Below, piece after piece: positions 26,840 through 38,400 of a stretch of DNA of 64,000 nucleotides. The number at the start of each line of letters is the position of its first letter. Position 1 is the stretch's first letter. A model generated the notes under the pieces. That model saw only the letters and a list, made by a program, of their open reading frames with translations. It was not told the DNA's origin and searched no databases. Origin of the DNA: Volvox africanus. Lineage: Eukaryota > Chlorophyta > Chlorophyceae > Chlamydomonadales > Volvocaceae. The position numbers and the translations under genes are program-made. The stretch spans positions 782,001 through 846,000 of the forward strand of contig BSDZ01000010.1 in the NCBI GenBank assembly GCA_030268105.1, given 5' to 3'.

Positions 26840-28022
26840 ACAACACTTCCCAGGATTGGGGTAAGGTGCTTTGATACTCGAATGAGATTGATTCTCTCCT
26901 ATGGAGCCCAGGTCTGGGGCCCGGATAGGCTCTTAGACGTTTTAAAAGCTGCTAAGGATACTGGGGTGGGTGAGTGCTTCGAGGAAGCCCTCAAAAATGC
27001 TTTGGTGATTTTACAGTGTAGATCTGACCTTATTGTTGAAACTGCTGTGTTAAGTATGTTAGCTGGTGTCACGGTTGCACCCAACAGTTTACGCTTTAGA
27101 GAATTTACCCAGTACCCTCTTCAGTTTTTCTGGGCTAAATTAGTTTTTTATTTCTGGAATAAATTGTTTCATGCAGGTGGCTCCATCTATTATCGGGTAT
27201 TTAGGGAGGAATTGAGGGTAGCCCTTCTCATGAACTGTCAGAGCGATACCTAGGTTGCTAAGATGCTTCACCTCCTAGGAAATCTTGGGTGTGACCTGGG
27301 GGATCTCTCTGCGATCACTGACATGTAGGAAAAGTAGACGCCTTGGTAGCTTACAAATTGGACACGTCGGGCCTTATGGAGGAGCTGAGAAGTAGGATGA
27401 GGGAAGATTGGGTGAGTGATAGGATTACTGTGAGCCCTCGTGACTTTGTATCTGATGGTCATCAACCAGGTATTAAAACGTGTAGGTATCACCACTGGAT
27501 GGGAGACTCGAAACACATGGAGGGATATATCCCTCACACTCATCACACCAGTCGTATTCGCTTTCGGCTATATTGCTGGGCTATATAGGTGAACCGTCCT
27601 AATGGGAGGGCTCGGGCTGTTCGTCACTGCCTTGTGTGAGAGTGGAGCAACAGAGGATGAGAATTATGTTCTTATGGAATGCTCAGCTTATGAGAGCATA
27701 AGACAAGAGTTAAGTCAGACTGGGGAGTTTCCGGAAGGCAACATGCCTGCGGTCATGAGCATGGGTAATCAGCGTAGACTGGCCGAGGCGCTTCATGAAA
27801 TTCGTCGTGTGAGCGGGACTCGGTCAGGCGAGACGGTATAACGTCTCGCGGTACCGTTATTTTTCCTTTCTTTTACTTGTAGTCCTTTTACTATGTAAAC
27901 TTTTCTCTCTTAATCCTTTTTGGGTTTCTTTTTGTTTTTGGTTTTGAGTGTTTAGCGGTCCGTGAGCCTCCTCCCTCGTTCCGGGCCTTACGAGTTTACA
28001 AACTTGTAATCATCATCATCAA
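26840..28022 (+). mobile_element. 5'-truncated, decayed LINE retrotransposon
   Basis: Conceptual translation shows the region C-terminal to the reverse transcriptase of algal LINEs: RLILSYGAQVWGPDRL at 26885, YPLQFFWAKLVFYFWNKL near 27115, an RIRFRLYCWAI block near 27550, and a CLVCESGATEDENYVLMECS zinc-knuckle-like motif near 27630. Stops and frameshifts separate these blocks. The element ends in a T-rich 3' UTR and GTAATCATCATCATCA, a short repeat tail typical of target-primed LINE insertions. No RT catalytic YADD region is present, so the copy is 5'-truncated and dead. Confidence 0.75.
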
Positions 28023-28440
28023 TATGTCTGGGTTCTGATGCAACATGTGAGCTATCGATACATGTATACAATCTGTGACACTGAGGATTTCCTAGCTTCT
28101 GTAGGATAGCCCAGCGGGGTCACCGGCTCATCCTCAGGACTCTGCAAACCCAAACCATCTTCCACCGCACGAAGCGCTTGTAGTTGGGATTAGCAGAAAG
28201 GAGGACCCAGGCATTTGCAAGTATGTCTCTGCGATAGGAGCCACCGTTGACTGGCAACTTGATTGGTCAGGGCAATTGTGTTCGTGACTGGCAACATCCA
28301 TCTTATCTCTGCCACGATTGAGCAAGATGATCTGCATGAGCTATTGGAATAAAATTTACAGAGTAGCTTTAGCTTCCTCTTACTGATTTCGCTATGTTTG
28401 TGATTTTCCTCCAAGGTCGTTTTGGCAATTTGCACACAGG

Positions 28441-30017
28441 ATGTCGTTGGAGGTTCTGCCCAAGTATGACCGCAACTTACAAGAAGAGGGCCAGGGGCTG
28501 GTGGAAATGGGAAGCACATCGGCAAGCCAGGGAATAAAGCAGTCAGCGGCGCCCAAGTATGGTGACGACGATGATTTGCTGCCAGTTGTGCTGGAGCGCT
28601 ATCTTGAGAAGGCTGGCGTCATGTAAGCCGTTTGGGAGGTCTGGGACGACCTGGACACTGGCTTCAAATCGAATTTCTTAACGTTGCGCAGGCAGAAACT
28701 GCGCCCATACCTGGATATCACGGGCCAAGTCAAGAACGAATTTGCCCGGTGTTTAATGGCGGAGTTCTTCGGCACGCTGCTGTTCCAAATGTTCGGTGGT
28801 TCCGCTCCCGCCAAAGACACCACGGCACCAGCCGCGAATGGTTTCGCATTGGTTGCAGTCAGTAAGTTCAAACCGTTGCTTCACAAGCTGCCATTCGTCA
28901 CATGTTCCAGGTATTTTAGGAGATGATCATCCTTGCAACCCACGGTTCTGCCTGAACCCCCTAAAACCCTAAACCCGCGCAGTCTACGCGTTCGCCAACA
29001 TCTCTGGCGCGCATATTAACCCGGCAGTTACTTTTGCGTTGATCTGCACGGGCCATATGAAGTGGTGGAAAGGTTTGCTATACATGATTGCTCAGGTACG
29101 GCCAGATGTAGGTGACGAACGCAGCCGGAGACAATGGCCCTATGGCGCAGATCGCATTGGTTTAATGGCTACATTTGCTGACAAATCCGGGACGAGTTGA
29201 CAGGAACAGTGTCAGTTGCTGTTTTGACTACTGCCTGTCTATTGCCTACCCAGTCCTACTAAACATTGCATTAATAATACACCTCGTATTTGAAACAGGC
29301 CGTATATATCTCCGTTGCTTTCCAATCACAGATTCTGGGCGCTATCTTCGGTGCGCTGATTTACACCGCCCTTATTCCTACTCTTCGTCTCGGTGCTGGC
29401 GCTGGCTCACCCGGTTGCTTCGGCCCCTCAGCCGGGGTGAGCAACGGAGACGTTTTCGGCTGGGAGACGATGATGACATTCCTGCTTGTGATGACTGTAT
29501 ACGCTGCCGCCGTTGCGAAGCCCGGTCACGGCAACACTGCTCCTCTGGCTATTGGTCTGTCCCTGTACGCTGCTGCCATTTCAGGTAAGGCGGACGTCAA
29601 GGAAGTTGCGTTCCCATTATCGTTAAACGACACCTCTTGGTTGAAAGCATTATTGGTGTTTATGAACTGATGTTTGATGGAGCGTTTGCTCTCCACTAGT
29701 TGTTCTCATGCTTGTGGGTTGTAACGTCCCTGACGGCTAAGCTGCCTTCCTTAGGAACAGGATCATGTGCGCCTGAAAGCTAAGATCTACTCATGCAATT
29801 GTTTAAAAGTGTCTATCCGTTGCTTGCAGGCGGTCCCTATACTGGTGCTAGCTTGAACCCTGCGCGTACGATTGGCCCCGCTGTTGTCTTCACGTGCAAC
29901 GTGGGCATCTCCTTCCTGTACATAGCTGCTGAGCTATTTGGTGCGGCCTTGGCTGCGGGCCTGTCAATTTTCCTGTACGGCCGTGCACCCAACAGCGTTC
30001 GACCGACTGGCTTGTGA
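28441..30017 (+). CDS. Aquaporin / major intrinsic protein
   Basis: Exons 28441-28622, 28692-28861, 28983-29095, 29332-29584 and 29830-30017; 906 nt and 301 residues, phases exact. A hydrophilic N-terminus of about 75 residues precedes the MIP fold. The first NPA box is SGAHINPAVTF and the second TGASLNPARTIGPAVVF; the Arg after the second NPA is the selectivity-filter arginine. Membrane segments include EFFGTLLFQMFGG, ILGAIFGALIYTALIP, MMTFLLVMTVYAA and FLYIAAELFGAALAAGLS. The second box continues with Thr rather than the Asp common in bacterial glycerol facilitators. Length and sequence fit the algal MIP group represented by Chlamydomonas MIP1. Transport of water and/or small solutes such as glycerol across a membrane is the family role; the substrate cannot be read from sequence. 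Confidence 0.95.
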
Positions 30018-30582
30018 CAGCATGTGACCTGAGAGGCGGACTCGGCAAAATTATTCACATTCGGTGTTACTATGGATAGGAACTTTCATCTGTGGCGTGT
30101 GGTTTGGAACGGAAATGGCGAACGAGTTTTCACTTCAGAACGTGGGCTTCAAGTCGCGTGCGTTGACAATTTATAAACCCAGCAATCCATGCTTAAGATA
30201 GCTAAACAGGTTAATGCATATGCATGATGTCTGGATCGCTTGGATGAATGGCGTCCTGCTGTCCACGTTGGTTTTATGGTGCTGGACGTTTCAACGTGAC
30301 TGGATGCATTGCTTTTCACCTATACGTGTGACGTGTTCACATGTCGCGAGCAAGGAGGTAGATAACGTCATTCCGGCGTTGCAGTGCACCATGGGTCGTG
30401 TATAAACACCTACGTCTAATTTTGGCAAGTGTTTATGCCACAATATGGATGCGTGTATATTCGTCCATTGTTATTCCAGAAGATGACGGCCCTACCTATG
30501 GGCCTCCCGCCAACGCCCAAAACCATACATTTCATAAATATTACAATATACCTTGTGCCCCCACAAAAAATGTATACACTTG
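30018..30582. other. Convergent 3' intergenic region
   Basis: Sequence between the convergent aquaporin and U-box genes. No gene seen. I did not find a TGTAA on the plus strand near the aquaporin stop. Confidence 0.5.
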
Positions 30583-30587
30583 TTACA
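30583..30587 (-). terminator. TGTAA polyadenylation signal for U-box gene
   Basis: TTACA on plus, 70 nt after the stop codon of the U-box gene; another copy lies at 30541-30545. Confidence 0.55.
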
Positions 30588-30656
30588 TATTCAACGTCGT
30601 ACAAAATGTATCAGAAGGCAGGCATTGCTTATTTATTCTCTACATCGTCAAAGATT

Positions 30657-32704
30657 CTACCCCTCTGCCAGGCAGATATGCGGGCTAAGCACAAGCAAAG
30701 CACTGACAGCCTTCACAACTCGTGCAAGCAGTCGATTGGAGCCCGATGCGGTCAGCAATGCAAATATCCCCCCACATATTGCCCGCTGAACCTGCTGCCT
30801 CCGCCGCGCTCTTTTAGCTCGATCCCCTCCCTGCCCTGCTCCCCCTTCAGTGTATCGCACCGTTTCCTCATGTGCACCTGCAATGCACACCGGCTCGCGG
30901 TCCAACTCTGTCCAGTTCCCAGCCGGTGTGCCGATGGGCATCCCATGCCGCTGCGCCAGGGCCGCCTCCAGCCGTCCACATCGAAGTTTAGTGTAGACGA
31001 AAAGTAGGTCCGTGTAACCGCATGTTCCTGATGCTGATGCTGATACCGACCCCATTGCGGGGCCCAGTGCAACGGTACCGCATTTCTCCATGCTGCTACA
31101 GGTATGCCAACTCGACAGGCAGATTCCACCACCAGCTGTTGACCCGTGAGTCGCCCCACTGCCGCTAAGGATGTATTCGCAGAAACACAATACCAGCTCC
31201 TCTGGCAACCCCGCCTCCATCAGCACGCCAACAAAGCGTGCGGGCCGGCAGCCGTCGTGCCCCTCGCCGCATGAGAGGGCCGCCAGCTTTTCCACAAGCT
31301 TCTGTTCTTCCTCCTCTGGGCTCCCCCAGCACCCTAGCAGCCCCTTCAGTGCCTCAACCTGTTGCTGAGAGTCGCCGCCAACGTGTAGCAGCTTTGTATA
31401 AACGCCCGCGGCCAGATCCCGATAACCACCCGAGGCTAGTGACGATGCATAACGGCTCAAGGCCTGTGTCCTCATACGCACACATGATGACAGCAGAGGG
31501 AATCCAACAAGGCAAGTAGGTCACACGAAGTCGTGAGCACCCAAGTTCACCTGTCATGTAATTGTGTCATGTAATTCTTGTTTGGGTTCCCGAGCATATG
31601 CGGACGGGGTTGCATGAAAACTAGAAAACGCAGGGGCGACTGGCCCGGAACCCAATGCAGTTCAGGTTAAGAAGAGATAAGAAGTTAGCCCACAAGGAGT
31701 TACACAATCGCGCACCTGAAAGTCGTATATGCTGCTAGGATGCGTGAGCAGGTATTCAATGACGTCCGGCGTCAGACCTGGTAGGCCAAGCAGGGCTCCC
31801 GACGCGTCCACGCTGGACACCATACCGGCAGATAGCTCCGCTGCCCGCCGAAGGTAGCGAATGGGTGACCGGCAGGTGGGTTTACACAATTTCTCCACGC
31901 AGCCGCGCACAGCACGCTCTCGATACGCCGCCGCCTTGAGGTTCAGGAATTTGGAAGGGAGTGAGTGCGGAACGGGATAGGAAGGCGTGGGACAATTGGG
32001 GTTTCTGCAGGCTTCAAATTGCGGGCCGGCGTGAGCTCCGATCGCATGTGATTTGACCCCAAGTTATGACAGCATTGGGACTCTAAAACTTATCGAAGGT
32101 TTCGGTCCCTGAACCACCTTGCTCTTCATCGGCCAGACAGTTGTGAGGACCGTTGTCTCCAGCGGGACGTTGCTTATGGGGTCCACCTAATGACCAGTCA
32201 AGGTCACCACGGGCGGGCCACAGGAACCCGGGGAGGGGACAGCGTTGGTGAAGGAGGAGTGTAGAAGGGTACCTAATACAAAACAAGGGTGGGATGCGTG
32301 CATCCCAAGTGCGGCGTGTCCCTGCACCATGCCGTAAGAGTACTGGGCTCGGTTGTGCAAGAGTCCCTTAAAGCGTCCATTAGGCGCCATAAAAGGATAG
32401 TGTCAATTTTATTTTTTCTTCCCGTTGCTTCCAAAAATTGTTTGATTTTGCAAGCTACTCGGGGAATGTAACGCTCTCGGCCTCGCCGACGCACCAGTCG
32501 ATGCGCCAAGGCTTTCTCGAGAGCTGCCCGCTCGTAAACCTGGCCCGCCGCATTGATAACAGGCTCATAAAATAACTCGTGTGTGATAGGACACAGCAGG
32601 TCAGCTGGAGTATCAAAAAGGTAGGCGTCGCTGTCTTTTCCCTCGACAAGGTCAGGGCTTACAACGCTGCTGCGCCTCAGGCTAGCTATAGCAGCTGATG
32701 TCAT
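30657..32704 (-). CDS. U-box domain protein (probable E3 ubiquitin ligase)
   Basis: Supported exons in transcript order: 32704-32495 (ATG at 32704), 32004-31716 and 31463-30657. The first carries the U-box N-terminal half: DTPADLLCPITHELFYEPVI and GQVYERAALEKALAHR. The second begins with the end of the U-box (PVPHSLPSKFLNLKAAAYRE) and continues with helical sequence (YLRRAAELSAG). The third opens ALSRYASSLASGGYRDLAAG and gives an Ala/Leu-rich helical tail of 268 residues. U-box proteins are RING-like E2-dependent ubiquitin ligases, the C-terminal part binding targets. The phases of exon 1 (ends 0) and exon 2 (needs 2) do not match, so a small exon is missing between 32495 and 32004 or one boundary is wrong. 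The last residues before the stop may include misjudged sequence. Confidence 0.72.
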
Positions 32705-34142
32705 TCTTAACAGAGCCGCTCGCAGTTCACATTTCAAGGGTTGCAGGATCTTTTTCTGCTAACGGACGGTATCTGTTCAGCACGCTGAACACGCATTACT
32801 TCGGCCAACCTTTACTAAGAAGCAAATCACTACTTTTACAAATCACTATTTTGCAATCTGATTTCGCATGCAAACCTTTCCATTGGAAGCAACTGAAGAA
32901 CCGATGGTTCGGAGCGGATTGAAACCGATTTAGTTGGTTGGCTTAAGTAAGGCAATAGGCAAACGAAATCTCTGAGGCGAACTATGGCAGATGATACAAT
33001 AGATTACGTTACCAACATAAATTAAGCATATTGTTCATGCATGTCAGCGTTGAGAGAATTTGAGCGACCGTCCTAAGACGTTGCAGGCTTCGTAAGACCC
33101 AAACCTGCAGAGCCTTTATCCCGATAAGCCGACGACGGTCGTGATAAAAACTTTTCCAACAAAATACATAACACAAACCTCATTGGGAACGTTAAGAGAG
33201 GCTCTGCCAACACTTCAAATCGAGTGCAAAATCAAGGGGTGAGAGAAAAACTGAGGAACCTCCTGCAGGAGTACGCACAAAGGACTAGATAGGACAGCCG
33301 TTGTCTTGCGTGGTCCAGAAATGAGGTCATATTTTCCATGCTCGTGTCCACAACCCTCGCATACTCTGCTCACGACGCCGACACAAACGCAGCCAAAGCA
33401 TGGACCTGTCGAACCCACCCTCCAACGCCTTAATGACTGCTGCTGTCATCAGTTGGTTGAGGAAGCAACTCCTGCTTTCCATCGCGTCTCTCACCGGGTT
33501 TCGATCCAAGCTGTGGCTGCGGCGCTATTGGCATCGCCAACGTTTTTCCCTTGCAATGGCCGTCACCATGCAGCAGTCATCGCAGCTTCGAATGCTGCAC
33601 GCCAACCGCCCTGCATTTGTTTGCACTGCCACCTGACCTTTAAGGTCTGGTGACTGTGGGCTACTATACACACCTTACCATTACGCCACGCCAGCTCCTC
33701 CCACACAGCCTCGTATCGCGTTCAGGTCAGCTATTTGCACAGCAGACCTCAGCATTTACATCATGAACGGCTGATGCTACCATTCCGTCATCCAACTCAT
33801 CGTGTTCCTATCCGTCCCAAAAGACACCAGAAAGCAAAGTCGCGATTTGTGCGCATGGACGGCATCCGTCATTGATCTCAGCTCCAGTGCCATAGCCAGC
33901 GTCCCCACTTATGCTAGATACGGTACTTTTCCTTAACATCGCACGCACCCACACTCCCCGAGCCGGCACTTAATGTTACCGCATCAGTAAGCGAATCGCT
34001 ATCACAGAATCGCTGCCGCTGGCCACCACATGGGCCTGGCTGACCCCTCTCCTTGCACCTAACTGCAGACAACTGCCAAGCTATTAGGAAGGGCCCACTG
34101 CTGCAGCACAAGTGCCCCAGCATTCCCAATGTGACACGTAGG
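32705..34142. other. Region without recognised gene; SFT2 3' UTR
   Basis: Upstream flank of the U-box gene and downstream flank of the SFT2 gene. The ORF 33306-33653 has no recognisable features. A minus-strand TGTAA (TTACA at 33756-33760) may end the SFT2 transcript with a 3' UTR of about 380 nt. Confidence 0.45.
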
Positions 34143-35160
34143 TTAAGCTCCGCGAAAAATAATGCTTTTGAGTGCAGCCTGCCCACCCGGAATCCACGTT
34201 ATGCAATACCTACGGGCAGGAGTGAGTTCACAAGGGTGGCGGGAAAAATAAGAGTGCACAATAGGGTTGCGCTGGCGTGGGGCGGGGGGGCCAGGTCCCA
34301 ATGGGGGATGAATTTTGCTGCATTGTGCAATGGAGTGGTCTCACAGGGTCATATCGCCGAAAGGTAATGCCGTGAGACCTGGCCCTGCTATCCATGGCGG
34401 CATCCTCCCATCGCACCAAAGTCCGAGGAGGAAAAGGGATGACCTGTTCATGAAGTTACCAATAACGCGCCAAATAGCGACAGAACGGACACGATGGTCG
34501 GTGTGCGTGGGTAGCGAATGTAAGCACAGTGCCCCAGAGACCATGCTTGTTAGGGACGCCCTCGCACCGCTCCCTTCCCTCTCTAAACATTCCCCAACCC
34601 CCTGCCACTGATTCTGCACCCATTCTTCCGCGTCACACTGATCCACGAACAAAGATTAGGGACTTACCAGACGAGAGCCAGAATTTGGATGACCAGCATG
34701 ATAAGGCACAATATCGCATTCCGCGTGGTAAAAGCCACCGCTAGCGTCGCAGCAATTGCAGCGATGTAAACTATAGTCGCGAGGATCCGCTTTTCCTCTA
34801 ACATGCGCTGACACTGTTTCACAGGTCCTAGCAGGAAAAATCGAAGGGGATTAGTACACAGGAAGATTGTAATGCACATCAGCCTCTGCCTGAACACCGT
34901 CCTAACGTACCCATCAGGAATAGAGTGCTCATCACGCTCACAACGCTTCCAACGGAATATAAAATTGCGAACTTAGTTATTTGCATGGTCCACAGCATGG
35001 GAATCGAGATAATCGTCAGGAGGCATCCAAATGCAAAACAACATCCAAAACCTATGAGCCTGTTTTTCCAGGACAATGTCATAGCTTCATCGATTTGCCC
35101 TATGAGGCCTTTCTCCTCTTGCTCTTGCAGGCCTACAGCCTGCTTGAATTTGTCAAGCAT
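34143..35160 (-). CDS. SFT2: SFT2-like vesicle transport protein
   Basis: Exons in transcript order: 35160-34911, 34827-34668 and 34209-34143; 477 nt, 158 residues, matching the roughly 160-residue family. The N-terminus is MLDKFKQAVGLQEQEEKGL. Four membrane segments follow, including LIGFGCCFAFGCLLTIIS, FAILYSVGSVVSVMSTLFLM and ILATIVYIAAIAATLAVAF. The family signatures LSWKNRLIGF and FLMGPVKQ (split by an intron) and a C-terminal WYCITWIPGGQAALK block (equivalent of WYSLSYIPYAR) are clear. Sft2 is a Golgi/endosome membrane protein involved in fusion of endosome-derived vesicles with the late Golgi in yeast. An untranslated first exon is likely: TTGCAG lies just upstream of the ATG. It is divergent from the CAF-1 gene, with 285 bp between the two start codons. 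Confidence 0.93.
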
Positions 35161-35445
35161 TTCTCCTGTTTTGTATCTGCAAGAACTGGATTGAGTCAAG
35201 GATACACGATATTTGGGATGCATGGAATGATGTTGACTGGGAAGGTTGTCGGTTTGTACGGAATTCCGTGAATTTGGCGGGTGGGGTTGCCGAACAGGAG
35301 CGGCTTATCTGTATGATTTGGCATATAGTTTCTGGTCGTAGAATGCACTAGTCAATTTGATAGTCAGTAATAGTATGTTTTAACTCCGTCTTCTTCCTTG
35401 AGCGGCTTGCAGAGGCTCGAGTGGTTTGGCTTTGTCAGTCTTACG

Positions 35446-38400
35446 ATGGCTGGAATCATGAAGTTCTTTAAGCCGACCGAAGGGGTTGGAAGAAAGGCCG
35501 ATCAAGGGTCGGTTGGCACCGCCGCTCGGGAGGTTTTCTCACCTGTCTGCAACACTAAGGGTGTGCAGCGCGCTGCAATCCGACCAGCCTTGGACAACGA
35601 CTCGGATGTTGATATCGTGGACGGAGAGGTGAATATAAACTTGCGGGGATTCTCCGGTACCAAGTTTAAACCGAACCCCTTTCAACACAACCAGAAGCTT
35701 GCACCGCGAGATTGTGCAGCCTGAAAAATGTAAATATGTTTGTCATAATGGCTGATTATACCGCAGGCGTCAATGGGTCTGAAGCGAAAACGAAAAGTCA
35801 GCGGACATACAACCAGCGGACAACACGCACCGCAAATCCACTGCGCAGGCGCCGTGGAGACCTCCCAGACCTGCCAGTCGAGTGGATTATCAGGACATCA
35901 TAATGATTTTTTTGCCGCTAAGCCCGGCGTGGCGGTCGTTGCTGATGTCCAGATGGCAGGGCTCGACCAGGGGCTCAAAGCAAGTGGACCAGCAGCAGGG
36001 ACAAAAGCACTTCAGCAAGCTATGGCAGCTGCGACAACGGTGGCCGTGCCCGAGTTTTCTCCTGATCTTGCGGCTCGTCAGCCGACCGCGAAGCGCCAGC
36101 GGGTTCCGGAAGTTGCACCTGAGACTTCCTCTGCCGACAACAACCCGTTGCCAATGCAACAGCAAGAGCAGCAGCCGCACCAGCAGCAAACCCCCACAGA
36201 CGATCAAGGCGCAAAATTATACCATTGGGAAAGTCAAGCCGCAGCACCCAGCGACGTCATGGCCCATGATAACCTCGCATCGGCACCCCAGAAGGTCGCT
36301 GCGTTGCAACTCCAGGACGCGGTGCGCATGCTTGCATCAGGAAGCAGCCCACAGGCCGCCTCCACGGTGCAACTACCCCTGGTGGAGGTGCTGCATGAGC
36401 AAATGCCAGCGCAGCTAGTACACGAGCAGCAGCGCCCGCTGCAACAACACCATGAACACCAGGACGATACCGCAAACGCATTTCAACAGGAAGCGCAGCA
36501 GTCTGTTGCAGACACCAGCGCAGTGGCCATGGACGCAGATGCGAGTGCTTCAGCGGCGGGAGGCGGCGGCGCCGTCGCGGCGGCAGATACCGGCGGTTGC
36601 GTTGGGGCAGCAGTCGGGGCTGTATGCGGCGGGGATGGTGGCGTCACCGGCGGTGCCGCCGCGAAGAGCTGCGGTGCGGGCTCCAGCACGCTGCCTTCAC
36701 ATCTAGACTTGGCTGTTATCCTGGAGTCCCTGCGACACGAGCTGGCTGGTCTGGAGGCTGCACTGGAGGTACGGTCGCCTCCGCTTCCCAACACACCACC
36801 ATCCAGTTGCGCGGAGGGCCGAAGGGGTTGGAGCTAGGAAGGTCCTATACAGGTTTTTGCAATCCACAGGGGGACGGGGGGCAGGAGGGCCGATCGCATC
36901 CGCTTCCTCAGGATCAGAGGGCCAAGGCGAAAGATTCCACGTGGACACAAGGGGATCCCCTTCTGTTGCGTGAACTCGGCAACGTCAGACGCACCAAAGG
37001 GGTGGCGAAGAGGTGTTACTTGGGTCGCCAGAATATGACGTTACAAGGCGCTGCTTTGGAACAGTAGCCATCGAGGTGGAAACGCCGTGGATCCTGGACA
37101 GCATTGGTGGACTGGCCCCCGTTCACGAGTAGCGAATAAGGATGGCATTTATGGGATGAAAGGCAGAGCAGAGTGTCGGAGTTATGATGGGTGCCTTGAC
37201 CCATTGCTTGTAACTATCGTTGCGTGTTCGTTGTGCTGCACAACTCGAGGGTGCATGAGCTCATTGCATGAGGTACGACCGATCCATGGCCAGACCGGTC
37301 CAGCCAGCCAGCCGTGAGAACACCTCGTCGTTCTCTTGATTCGTCCGGCCCCTTGGCACCCTGCCTTGGTATCGTGATACCCTTACGCCACACCACACAA
37401 TGCAGGTGGAGATGCATCTGCCAGAGTCTGATAGCGGGCTTTCAGCGGCCGTGGTGGCATCTGAAGGCGGCCGCTTGAAGTCCATGCCAACCCTTGCACA
37501 GGTAAACGAGGAGACATACGGAGGCGTGGGACGAAAAGTATCTGAGAGGGAAGGGGAAAGTGGTATGGCCACGTGCCGCCACCCACCTGTGTTGTTGCCT
37601 GAACCAGTCCGTTGTCCTCAACCCGCCCTTCCCTCCGGGGTCACTTGAATTTTAAAAACGACCCAGTTATTTCCTCCTATATCCTCCTATCTGACACGCT
37701 ATTCACCTACTCTTCCACGCACTCCTCCCACCTCCCCGTAGTTGTGTGTTTGGCTGGAGGGCCGCACCGCTCCGCTGTCGGGTTTGGTGGCCTATCTGGA
37801 GCCCCTGTTGCCGGTGGGGGCTGACCTCGCTGCGCTGCGGACCTCCCTCGTAGATCTGGCGCAGAGGAAGTGCTACTCGGCCAAGGAGGGTGAGGAATGG
37901 GCAGGAGGCGCAACTAGACAACGAAAGAGGTAGAAGGTCATGTCAAGAGGTTTTTGTAGCTGAGGAGAAACTATGGGATGGGGAAGTGGTGGGTTGAAGC
38001 TGATGGGCAAAACTAAAAGTCCCATCGCGTCCGCGTTCGGAAACTACATTACGTTGAGTTGGTTCACGTAAGGAAAAGTGATATTTATGGAGCAGAGGGA
38101 GCCCTTCGAAAGGGAACGGGTGCACATTATCGATACCAATCAGCCTCCTGCCCCACTTTCTGCACATTCACGGTCCCCTTCCTCCTTTCGTTTCCTAGCG
38201 CCTTTGGAGGGCGCCGCTGCCTCCGAGGACGCTACTCCAGGTCGTCTGTGGGTCTGGGAGGTTCGGGAGCCCCGCAAACACCTGCAAGGGGACTCCAGAG
38301 ACGCGTCGACCAGGAAGCTGGCGGAAGCGATGAGGAAACGGCGCAAGGAGGTGGGAGCAGGATGCGGGGAGAGGTGTGGGGCACGGAGAGCGGAAAGATG

